Of a DNA stretch of 5,483 nucleotides, positions 1-5,483 are shown piece by piece. Every line of letters begins with the position of its first letter. The stretch's first letter is position 1. The translations under genes were made by a program, and so were the position numbers. The notes under the pieces were generated by a model, which worked only from the letters and a program-made list of their open reading frames with translations, did no database searches and was not told the origin of the DNA. Origin of the DNA: Anaerolineae bacterium (GTDB taxonomy: Bacteria; Chloroflexota; Anaerolineae; DRVO01); NCBI GenBank assembly GCA_012719195.1, contig JAAYAV010000093.1:1-5483 (forward strand). The letters run 5' to 3'.

Positions 1-176
1 AGCGGCTCCGAGAGGGTGAAGATGCCGGGGACGATGGTGAGCTCGGAGGACTGAGCGTGGACGATCGGTGCGGGCTGACCGGGACCCCCAGGACCGGAGA
101 GAGCGGACAGGAGCACCAGAAGCAGCACGGCGGCGACACCAAAGAGCGCACTACGAACAGACTCGACGCGACTCAT
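1..176 (-). CDS. Secreted protein, N-terminal fragment (cut by window edge)
   Basis: The reading frame opens with ATG at 176 and runs off the left edge after 58 full codons, so only the export signal and the first few mature residues are visible. Residues 1-8 carry two arginines, residues 10-27 are a hydrophobic stretch rich in Leu, Val and Ala, and a Gly/Pro-rich linker leads to V-H-A (39-41) before Gln42. This fits a Sec signal peptide cut after Ala41, although an uncleaved membrane anchor is possible. No lipobox cysteine is present. The visible mature part begins QSSELTIVPGIFTLSEP and matches no family I recognise. The start is well supported by a purine-rich ribosome binding site (AGGAGG inside a longer G/A run, 4 to 9 bases upstream). 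It lies 106 bases after typA on the same strand, probably with its own promoter. I cannot state a function. Confidence 0.75.
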   Translation of the reverse strand, partial: MSRVESVRSALFGVAAVLLLVLLSALSGPGGPGQPAPIVHAQSSELTIVPGIFTLSEP

Positions 177-224
177 ACCCCTCCTCCCTCCCAACATGAT
201 CCAGCTCTGGACCAACGCTCCCAC

Positions 225-230
225 ATTGTA
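225..230 (-). promoter_or_regulatory. Possible -10 element for the secreted-protein gene
   Basis: The minus strand reads TACAAT here, five of six matches to the sigma-70 -10 consensus, placing a start of transcription about 40 bases before the ATG at 176. The best hexamers at 16-18 base spacing match the -35 consensus poorly (about three of six), so this is a weak call. Just upstream, at 230-242, is a small inverted repeat (TAGC, five bases, GCTA) of unknown meaning. I see no intrinsic terminator for typA in this 106-base spacer, so readthrough from typA is also possible. Confidence 0.3.
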
Positions 231-282
231 GCGTCATGCTATGATGCGGCCAGCCCCCTTGCTGCAGAGATAGTGCCCTCGC

Positions 283-2127
283 TTAGGGGTTGCGTCCGTT
301 GCCGTTGCCGCTTGCCTTCAGCTTCCGCCGCTCCTCGGTGTCCAGGATGCGCTTGCGCAACCGGTGGCTCTTGGGCGTCACCTCGACCAACTCGTCGGCG
401 CCGATGTACTCGATCGCGTCTTCCAGCGAAAGGGTCTGCGGCGTCTCCAGGTGCACCAGCACATCCGCATTCGAAGAGCGATGGTTGGTCAGGTGCTTCT
501 TCTTGGCCACGTTGACGGCAAGGTCGTCCTCGCGCGGCGTTATACCCACGATCATGCCCTGGTACACGTCCACTCCCGGCCCGATGAACAGCCGGCCTCG
601 CTCCTGAGCGTTCTCCAGGGCGTAGGCGGTTGATAGGCCCGCCTCCCAGGCCACCAGTGAACCTGTGTTACGGCGCCTGATCTCACCGACGTACGGACCG
701 TAGCCGTGGAAGACGCTGGTGACAAGGCCCGTCCCGCGGGTGGCCGTCAGGAAGGCGTTACGGAACCCGAGCAGGCCCCGGGTGGGCACCAGGTAGGCGC
801 AGCGCACCACGCCCTTGTCGTCGGTATGCATGTCCTGCAGTTGGCCCTTGCGCTGTCCCAGCATCTCAACGACGACGCCCCAGTAGTCCTCGGGCACCTC
901 TATGCGCACCTCATCGATGGGCTCCAGCGTCTCTCCCGTCCTCGGGTCCTCCCGCAGGATGACCTCCGGGGCGCTTACCTGGAACTCATAGCCCTCCCGG
1001 CGCATAGTCTCGATCAGGATGGCTAGGTGCAGTTCGCCTCGTCCGCTGACGATGAAGGTGTCGGCGCTACCGGTCGGCTCCACCCGCAAGGCGACATTGC
1101 GCTCCAGTTCGCGCTCCAGCCGCTCCTTGAGCTTGCGGCTGGTCACCCAGGTACCTTCCTGGCCGGCGAAGGGGGAAGTGTTCACTCCAAAGGTCATTCG
1201 GACTGTAGGCGCCTCCACCACGATGGGTGGCAGCCCACGCGGGTCATCCGGATCGGTGATGGTGTCCCCAATACCGATGTCGGAAAGACCCGTCACGGCC
1301 ACGATCTCGCCCGCCGTGGCCTCGTCCACTTCGACCCGGCTCAGGCCCTCGTAGATGTACACCTGCGCCGTCTTCTCCAAGTGCAACTCCCCGTCCCGAT
1401 CCAGACGCGCCACCGGCGACCCGGGCTTGAGGCCGCCGGACGAAAGCCGCCCCACCGCGATCTTCCCCTTGTAGGGGTCGTAGTCCAGATTAGTCACCAG
1501 GAGCTGCGTCGGGCCGTCCGGATCGACGAGCGGTGCCGGAATGGAGTCCACGATGGCATCGAAGAGCGGCTGCAGGTGCCCCACCAGCCGGTCGGGGGCC
1601 GTGCCGGCAGTACCCTGGCTCGCTACGGTGTAGATGACCGGGAACTCGGCCTGCTCTTCCGTGGCGCCCAGGTCCACGAATAGGTCGAAGGTGGCGTTCA
1701 GGGACCAGTCGGGGCGCGCGTGATTCCGGTCCACCTTGTTGATGACCACGATGGCCCTACGCCCCATCTCCAGAGCCTTACGGAGCACGAACCGCGTCTG
1801 CGGCATGGGGCCCTCGGCGGCGTCTACTAGCAGGAGCACCCCGTCCACCATGTTCAGGACCCGCTCCACCTCACCGCCGAAGTCGGCGTGACCGGGCGTG
1901 TCCACGATATTGATCTTCACCCGGCCGTAGCGGATGGCGGTGTTCTTGGCCAGGATGGTTATGCCCCTCTCCCGCTCCAGATCGTTGGAGTCCATCACCC
2001 GCTCGGGCACGGCTTCGTTTTCTCGAAAGACGTGCGACTGGCGCAGCATGGCGTCAACCAGGGTGGTCTTCCCGTGGTCGACATGGGCAATGATGGCGAT
2101 GTTCCGCAGATCCCTACGCTCGATCAT
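283..2127 (-). CDS. typA: Translational GTPase TypA/BipA
   Basis: This is a complete 614-residue TypA (BipA), a cytoplasmic ribosome-binding GTPase related to EF-G and LepA; known roles in the family are stress and cold adaptation and assembly of the 50S subunit. The GTPase motifs are all present: G1 HVDHGKTT (15-22), the switch I segment RERGITI (52-58), G3 DTPGH (76-80), G4 NKVD (130-133), and a G5-like ASQG (169-172). A beta-barrel domain II follows (about 205-300), then the EF-G III-like and V-like domains (about 310-480). The C-terminal domain specific to TypA comes last (about 485-605), ending in a basic Gly/Asn-rich tail. Length matches the family (about 600-615). The start MIERRDLRNIAII is the usual TypA N-terminus, yet the bases before it hold no good Shine-Dalgarno sequence. 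The gene is separated from the upstream unit by a terminator, so it is probably transcribed independently. Nothing looks truncated or altered. Confidence 0.98.
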   Translation of the reverse strand: MIERRDLRNIAIIAHVDHGKTTLVDAMLRQSHVFRENEAVPERVMDSNDLERERGITILAKNTAIRYGRVKINIVDTPGHADFGGEVERVLNMVDGVLLLVDAAEGPMPQTRFVLRKALEMGRRAIVVINKVDRNHARPDWSLNATFDLFVDLGATEEQAEFPVIYTVASQGTAGTAPDRLVGHLQPLFDAIVDSIPAPLVDPDGPTQLLVTNLDYDPYKGKIAVGRLSSGGLKPGSPVARLDRDGELHLEKTAQVYIYEGLSRVEVDEATAGEIVAVTGLSDIGIGDTITDPDDPRGLPPIVVEAPTVRMTFGVNTSPFAGQEGTWVTSRKLKERLERELERNVALRVEPTGSADTFIVSGRGELHLAILIETMRREGYEFQVSAPEVILREDPRTGETLEPIDEVRIEVPEDYWGVVVEMLGQRKGQLQDMHTDDKGVVRCAYLVPTRGLLGFRNAFLTATRGTGLVTSVFHGYGPYVGEIRRRNTGSLVAWEAGLSTAYALENAQERGRLFIGPGVDVYQGMIVGITPREDDLAVNVAKKKHLTNHRSSNADVLVHLETPQTLSLEDAIEYIGADELVEVTPKSHRLRKRILDTEERRKLKASGNGNGRNP

Positions 2128-2132
2128 GTATC

Positions 2133-2138
2133 ACACTA
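2133..2138 (-). promoter_or_regulatory. TANNNT hexamer, possible -10 of a leaderless typA transcript
   Basis: The minus strand reads TAGTGT at -11 to -6 relative to the A of the typA ATG. TANNNT at this distance is the known signature of -10 elements that start transcription at or next to the start codon, giving leaderless mRNA. The absence of a Shine-Dalgarno sequence in the 20 bases before the ATG agrees with this. No -35 hexamer is recognisable; that region is a GC-rich hairpin (2149-2163). The hexamer is short and could occur by chance. Confidence 0.35.
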
Positions 2139-2148
2139 TCCCACTGGT

Positions 2149-2163
2149 CCGGCGGCGCGCCGG
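2149..2163. repeat. Short GC-rich inverted repeat upstream of typA
   Basis: CCGGC and GCCGG arms surround a five-base GGCGC centre. The element lies 22 to 36 bases before the typA start codon, where a -35 box would be expected. It could be an operator or a small hairpin, or simply a result of high GC content. Arms of five bases are too short to be convincing. Confidence 0.25.
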
Positions 2164-2171
2164 TACTGGAT

Positions 2172-2209
2172 TGTCGCCCAATGCAGAAAAAGGGCCCCGG
2201 CGGGCGACA
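2172..2209 (-). repeat. Inverted repeat pairing the terminator loop with downstream sequence
   Basis: On the minus strand TGTCGCCC (2209-2202), which forms most of the terminator loop, is complementary to GGGCGACA (2179-2172), which lies just past the terminator T run. The eight-base arms are perfect and 22 bases apart. A transcript that reads through could form this alternative hairpin or a pseudoknot. A regulatory role is inference only. Confidence 0.4.
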
Positions 2210-2219
2210 TTGCCGGGGC
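2187..2219 (-). terminator. Intrinsic terminator after the oxidoreductase/isomerase unit
   Basis: In the minus-strand transcript GCCCCGGC (2219-2212) pairs perfectly with GCCGGGGC (2201-2194) across a ten-base loop. CC and then five T's (2191-2187) follow. The eight-pair all-G/C stem with a T run is a good rho-independent terminator, 64 bases after the stop codon of the AraA-like gene. It ends the three-gene unit and separates it from typA. There is no matching T run on the plus strand, so it works in one direction only. Confidence 0.85.
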
Positions 2220-2283
2220 TGACCGAAATCAGACTCTACATTCTACGCCAGAACGCGCATCCGCGCACGTGGCGGCATAGCCG

Positions 2284-3759
2284 TCACCGACTCTTGCGGC
2301 CCGGAGGTGGCCGCCGGTACCCCGGCTCCGTCACGTCCACGCACTCTATGTCCCAGCAGCGCGCCAGGCCCTCCACCAGGTGAGCGACGTGCCCCAGCCC
2401 GAGGGCGAAGTGATGCGTCGGCCCCTCCAGGCTCCAGTTCTCGATGAACCCGGAGACATCGGGCGGGAAGCGGCCGCGAGTGTTCGTGTTGCCCGTGGCC
2501 GGTATGCGACCCGGCAACGACTCCCCCTCCGCCAGCACCAGCTTGAAGCGACCGTCGTGCGTCTGCGTCAAGCCCACACAGGTGATAGGCCCGTGCTTGA
2601 GCTGAAACTCCACGCTTACGCCGGAGCCGCGCTTCCCGTGGTAGATGCCCAGGCCGCGCAGCACCGGCTTCCCCTGCGCCAGGGCGATGTGATGGGGACC
2701 GTCGTGTCCGACTAGGACGATGTCGTTATCGAAGTCACAAGGGTGGATCTCGGCGAAGCTGCCGCCGGCGCCGAGCCGATCCAACATCAGCATGGCGACG
2801 CAGGTCTTTATGTCAAGCTCACCGGCAATGGGCACGCCCTGGCCAATAAGAAGCGAGCTGCCCACGATCAGCGAGGCGCCCAGCCGCTCGTTGGCGTTGC
2901 CGGAGACCCCCCGGTAGTAGTAGGCCAGGCCGGTCAGGCCGAAGTCCTCAACGAGTCGATCCAGCCCGCACGCCACCTTCGCCGACCAGGCCAGGTCCTC
3001 GGGCGACACCGGCCCGGCGATGGGGTCCGAGCCCGGCGGCGGGAAGTGGAAGGCGGCCCGGATCTCCTCCAGCTTCACCTCCTGCTCGTGCTCGGCCACC
3101 GCCGCCACCCGTTCGTGCAGGTCGTCCAGCTCGAGGTGCTGGCAATGCATGCCGAACTGGCCGTCGAACATGGTCGGATCGGAGTTCATGTCCAGCATGC
3201 CTTCGTAGACATGCCCCATGACGCCGATCGTCGCCTCACGGACGGTGGCATAGGCGCGCGCCACGCGGCACCAATCGAGCACCCTCTGCCAACTGGCCTC
3301 ATCGTGCAGGGTGCCGACGACCATGCCGGGGATCTCGATTCCCGCCCGTATCAGAGCGTTGCACACCTCCGGCAGGCTCGTCTGGTTGTCGTGCTCGAGC
3401 TGCATGAAGGTCGTGGCGTGCTCATAGTCCATGGCCCGAGTGGGCTGGAGCGAGATGATCACCATCGGCACGCCGGCGCGCTGCACCACCGGTAGGACGG
3501 TGCTGCTCATGGCGTAGGTGCTCATGTAACAGAAGAGGAAGTCCACCCCTAGCTGGCGGAAACGCTCCCCCGCCGCCACCGCTGCGGGCGGAGTATCAAC
3601 CAGCCCGGCCGACACCACCGCCGCACCTTCCTGTCGCAGACGGTCCTCGAAGAAGCCCTGGTGCGCCACCAGGCGATCTCGCAGGCCGGGGAACTGGTCC
3701 CAGTAGAACCAGCAGCCGCAGCCGAAGACGCCGATCCTGGCCGAACCGTTACCCTCCAT
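2284..3759 (-). CDS. L-arabinose isomerase-like (AraA superfamily) sugar isomerase
   Basis: This 491-residue cytoplasmic protein is a divergent homologue of L-arabinose isomerase (E. coli AraA, 500 residues), a metal-dependent aldose-ketose isomerase. Comparing from memory, several AraA blocks are visible: a TYAMSST segment (81-87), DNQTS (124-128), FGMHCQHLELDDL (202-214), GELDIKT (313-319), GGSFAEI (332-338), DIVLVGHDGP (346-355) and GPTHHF (446-451). The likely metal ligands are Glu314, Glu337, His352 and His450, matching E306, E333, H350 and H450 of AraA. The AraA N-terminal SQHLYG segment and the His of its NQTAH motif are not kept, so the substrate probably differs from L-arabinose. The ATG at 3759 is preferred because AGGGGAGG lies just upstream; a TTG at 3777 would add six residues but lacks such a site. 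The gene overlaps the membrane-protein gene by 11 bases and follows an oxidoreductase gene, suggesting sugar or sugar-acid catabolism. The family call is firm; the substrate is unknown. Confidence 0.88.
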   Translation of the reverse strand: MEGNGSARIGVFGCGCWFYWDQFPGLRDRLVAHQGFFEDRLRQEGAAVVSAGLVDTPPAAVAAGERFRQLGVDFLFCYMSTYAMSSTVLPVVQRAGVPMVIISLQPTRAMDYEHATTFMQLEHDNQTSLPEVCNALIRAGIEIPGMVVGTLHDEASWQRVLDWCRVARAYATVREATIGVMGHVYEGMLDMNSDPTMFDGQFGMHCQHLELDDLHERVAAVAEHEQEVKLEEIRAAFHFPPPGSDPIAGPVSPEDLAWSAKVACGLDRLVEDFGLTGLAYYYRGVSGNANERLGASLIVGSSLLIGQGVPIAGELDIKTCVAMLMLDRLGAGGSFAEIHPCDFDNDIVLVGHDGPHHIALAQGKPVLRGLGIYHGKRGSGVSVEFQLKHGPITCVGLTQTHDGRFKLVLAEGESLPGRIPATGNTNTRGRFPPDVSGFIENWSLEGPTHHFALGLGHVAHLVEGLARCWDIECVDVTEPGYRRPPPGRKSR

Positions 3760-4318
3760 TGCCCCTCCCCTGCCCAAGGCGCACCCACCCCGCCGCCACC
3801 ACCGTCACCAAGATCAGGGCCGCGCTCAGGCCCAGCAGTCCCCACTTGATGAACGTAAACGCAGGCGCCAGCACCGCCGCCCAGGCACTCGGCTCCGGGT
3901 AGCGGGCCATGACGGCGGCCGCGCTGAGGTTCTCCAGGTAGTCGGCCACAACGCCGGCCAGCGGCACGAGATTGCCGTATCCTCCCCACCGCGACGCCGG
4001 CCAGGCGCGAGGGGATAGCCAGCCAAGAACGCTCACCAGCGACGAGCCGTAGACCAGCGGCCACACCAGGTCAAACGTGAAGCGCGCCCGCACGTACTCC
4101 CGCCGCCCCTCCTCCCCATAGGCCTCCGCCATGCGGTAGAGGTCGGCGGAGGAGTAGACGAGCGAGAGATCCGGCGAGCCCTCCCCGCCCGAGAAACGGT
4201 CCGCTCTGGCCGACTCAGCGGGCAGAACCAGGACAGCGAAGAGCACAAAGGCCGCAGCCGCGAGTGCCACCACCGGCACCGTGCTCCGCTCCCTCAGCCA
4301 TGCCGAGAGCGCCTGCAC
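3749..4318 (-). CDS. Four-helix integral membrane protein of unknown function
   Basis: This 189-residue protein starts at GTG 4318, one base after the oxidoreductase stop codon, with GCGGAGG nine bases upstream. The next Met (63) would lose the first helix, so the GTG start is preferred. Hydrophobic segments are at about 13-33, 80-101, 115-137 and 148-179. Arginines at 9, 11, 104, 110, 180 and 185 fit a topology with both ends inside. The loop 34-79 would be outside and contains an acidic, Tyr-rich part (YSSADLYRMAEAYGEEGRR). An A-R-A before Asp40 could also be a signal peptidase site. Helix 3 carries Asp126, Glu129 and Asn130 (VADYLENLSAA), unusual inside a membrane, and helix 4 has FTFIKWGLLGLS. 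I have an impression of similar hypothetical proteins with this D-x-x-E-N and F-T-x-x-K-W pattern, but no named function. It does not look like a known sugar transporter. Its position between two enzyme genes suggests co-expression, not a proven shared role. Confidence 0.85.
   Translation of the reverse strand: MQALSAWLRERSTVPVVALAAAAFVLFAVLVLPAESARADRFSGGEGSPDLSLVYSSADLYRMAEAYGEEGRREYVRARFTFDLVWPLVYGSSLVSVLGWLSPRAWPASRWGGYGNLVPLAGVVADYLENLSAAAVMARYPEPSAWAAVLAPAFTFIKWGLLGLSAALILVTVVAAGWVRLGQGRGNGG
3762..3771 (-). promoter_or_regulatory. Ribosome binding site that decides the isomerase start
   Basis: The minus strand reads AGGGGAGGGG, ending two bases before the ATG at 3759, with GGAGG four bases from the start codon. 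The site lies inside the end of the upstream membrane-protein gene. It supports ATG 3759 over the in-frame TTG at 3777, and suggests translation that is coupled or restarted at the overlap. Confidence 0.7.
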
Positions 4319-4319
4319 C

Positions 4320-5468
4320 CTAGTGCGCCTCCGCCAGGCTCACGTAACGCCCATCAGCCTCGGCCGACCGCTGCAGCGCCTCGACCACTCGCTGGGCCTC
4401 GAGGCCATCGCGGAAGGACGGAGAGTATGTCGACAAGCCGCCGCGGGCTACGTTGGTGAGGAAGTCGTAAGCCCCGGCCACGTGGAACCGCGTCCAGCCC
4501 TGCGTGCACTTCGCGCCCGGCAAGGCGCCCTTCTCCGGATATCTCCCCAGGACCGGGATCTGCCGCCAGCCCCGCTCTCCGCCCAGGGGCTGGTCCGACC
4601 CGCGAGCATCGTAGGCGAACAGCCAGTCCGGCTCCATGAGGTTGAAACGCAGGCCGCCGCGCTCACCGTACAGCTCCAGTCGCAGTTCGTCCTCGGCCCC
4701 AGTCGCCAGCCGCGAGAACTCCAGCGTCCCCACGGCGCCGTTGGCCAGTTCCGCCTGGGCCAAAGTCACGTCATCCACATCCACCGTTGCCTCGCCCTCC
4801 CCTTCTCCTCGGGGACGCCGACCGATGAAGGTGCGCTGCAGGCAGGACACGCTGCGGAATTCGCCCAGAAGCAGACGAACCAGGTCAATGGCGTGCACAC
4901 CCAGGTCCATGACCGCTCCACCGCCGCTGCGGCTCCGGTCCAGCCGCCAGCTGAAGGGTCTCTGCGGGTCGATGTAGCCCGAGTGGAGATAGGCAGCCCG
5001 GAATTGCACCGGCCGCCCGAGAAACCCATCCTCGATCAGCTGCCGGGCTCGGCGAATTGCGGGAACGAAACGGTACTGCAGCGTCATCTGCGAGACGGTG
5101 TCTGCCCGCTCGGCTGCGGCCACCATCTCTGTCGCCTGTGCCACACTCAGCCCCAGCGGCTTGTCGCAGTACACGTGCTTACCAGCCTCGAGTGCCGCCA
5201 GGACCATCTCGTGGTGCATGTCGTTGGGTGTGCACACACTCACGGCCTGAACATCGTCGCGTTCCAGCAACTGGTGATAGTCCGTGGTAACCAGGCCGAA
5301 GCCGCCCGCGGCGCGCGCCTTGGACGCCGTCTGCTGCGTCGCGACGGCGACTCCCACCAGCCGCACCCGGGGCGCCCCTGGGTACGTCCACGGGACGCAG
5401 ACGTAGGAGAGAGCGTGGATGCGCCCGATGAAGCCATAGCCCAAAATGCCTATGCCGATCTCGGCCAT
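4320..5468 (-). CDS. Gfo/Idh/MocA family NAD(P)-dependent oxidoreductase
   Basis: This complete 382-residue cytoplasmic enzyme belongs to the glucose-fructose oxidoreductase / inositol dehydrogenase / MocA family, whose members oxidise or reduce hydroxyl or keto groups of sugars, inositols and sugar acids. The Rossmann domain spans about 1-125, with the dinucleotide-binding motif GYGFIG (10-15), TPNDMHHE (80-87) and CDKP (101-104). Lys103 is the family's catalytic lysine, in the usual E-K-P position but preceded by Asp instead of Glu. The C-terminal alpha/beta domain (about 130-375) has GGGAVMDLGVHAIDL (182-196), where Asp188 and His192 match the Asp and His of the inositol dehydrogenase active site. 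ATG 5468 has an AGGGGG site seven bases upstream. It is the first visible gene of the unit with the membrane protein and the AraA-like isomerase; its promoter lies at or beyond the right edge. The family is certain; the substrate cannot be read from sequence. Confidence 0.95.
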   Translation of the reverse strand: MAEIGIGILGYGFIGRIHALSYVCVPWTYPGAPRVRLVGVAVATQQTASKARAAGGFGLVTTDYHQLLERDDVQAVSVCTPNDMHHEMVLAALEAGKHVYCDKPLGLSVAQATEMVAAAERADTVSQMTLQYRFVPAIRRARQLIEDGFLGRPVQFRAAYLHSGYIDPQRPFSWRLDRSRSGGGAVMDLGVHAIDLVRLLLGEFRSVSCLQRTFIGRRPRGEGEGEATVDVDDVTLAQAELANGAVGTLEFSRLATGAEDELRLELYGERGGLRFNLMEPDWLFAYDARGSDQPLGGERGWRQIPVLGRYPEKGALPGAKCTQGWTRFHVAGAYDFLTNVARGGLSTYSPSFRDGLEAQRVVEALQRSAEADGRYVSLAEAH

Positions 5469-5483
5469 AGTTGCCCCCTGACC

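Noticed and set aside
57..515. A 152-codon open frame on the plus strand across the spacer and the typA 3' end
   Set aside because: It overlaps the signal-peptide gene start and the conserved TypA C-terminus on the opposite strand. Its product is low-complexity Arg/Pro/Ser-rich, as expected from antisense GC-rich DNA.
1027..1683. A 218-codon plus-strand open frame opposite typA
   Set aside because: It lies entirely antisense to a highly conserved gene. The product shows no domain or motif and is explained by codon bias on the coding strand.
2743..3495. A 250-codon plus-strand open frame opposite the AraA-like gene
   Set aside because: The frame mirrors the isomerase codons, is rich in His/Arg/Gly/Val and has no recognisable motif. 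The opposite strand has clear family motifs over the same region.
3760..3777. TTG at 3777 as the start of the isomerase
   Set aside because: The added residues (MGRGGA) are just a translation of the ribosome binding site region, and the ATG at 3759 has a strong site at suitable spacing.
3549..4064. A 171-codon minus-strand frame overlapping the membrane protein and isomerase genes
   Set aside because: It is an out-of-frame reading of two better supported genes. The Gly/Arg-rich product lacks the hydrophobic segments and motifs seen in the real frames.
1..5483. CRISPR arrays, tRNA or rRNA genes, transposases, attachment sites and long direct repeats
   Set aside because: I looked through both strands and saw none. 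The spacers are short (106 and 156 bases) and hold only the small elements listed.

Overview
The window comes from a GC-rich bacterium (roughly 60-65% G+C by eye). All five genes I can support lie on the minus strand, so reading from the right edge leftwards follows transcription. The gene set (a typical bacterial TypA, a Gfo/Idh/MocA oxidoreductase and an AraA-like isomerase) does not fix the phylum. A free-living heterotroph, for example from Chloroflexota or GC-rich Bacillota, would fit, but that is a guess.

Right part (5468 down to 2284): a tight three-gene unit. First is a Gfo/Idh/MocA NAD(P)-dependent oxidoreductase. One base later a four-helix membrane protein of unrecognised family starts. 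Its 3' end overlaps by 11 bases the start of a divergent homologue of L-arabinose isomerase that keeps the metal-binding residues. The unit closes with a clear intrinsic terminator at 2187-2219. The two enzymes suggest oxidation and isomerisation of a sugar, sugar acid or polyol. No kinase, aldolase or transporter is visible here, so the substrate is unknown.

Middle (2283 down to 2128): a 156-base spacer. It holds the terminator, an inverted repeat that links the terminator loop to sequence just downstream of it, a short GC-rich hairpin (2149-2163), and a TANNNT hexamer at -11 to -6 of the typA start. That start has no good ribosome binding site.

Left part: a complete typA/bipA gene for a ribosome-associated translational GTPase (2127 down to 283). 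A 106-base spacer with a possible promoter follows, then the first 58 codons of a secreted protein with a signal peptide, cut by the window edge.

Most of the window is ordinary. The least explained parts are the membrane protein embedded between two sugar enzymes, the altered active-site surroundings of the AraA homologue, and the possibly leaderless start of typA.
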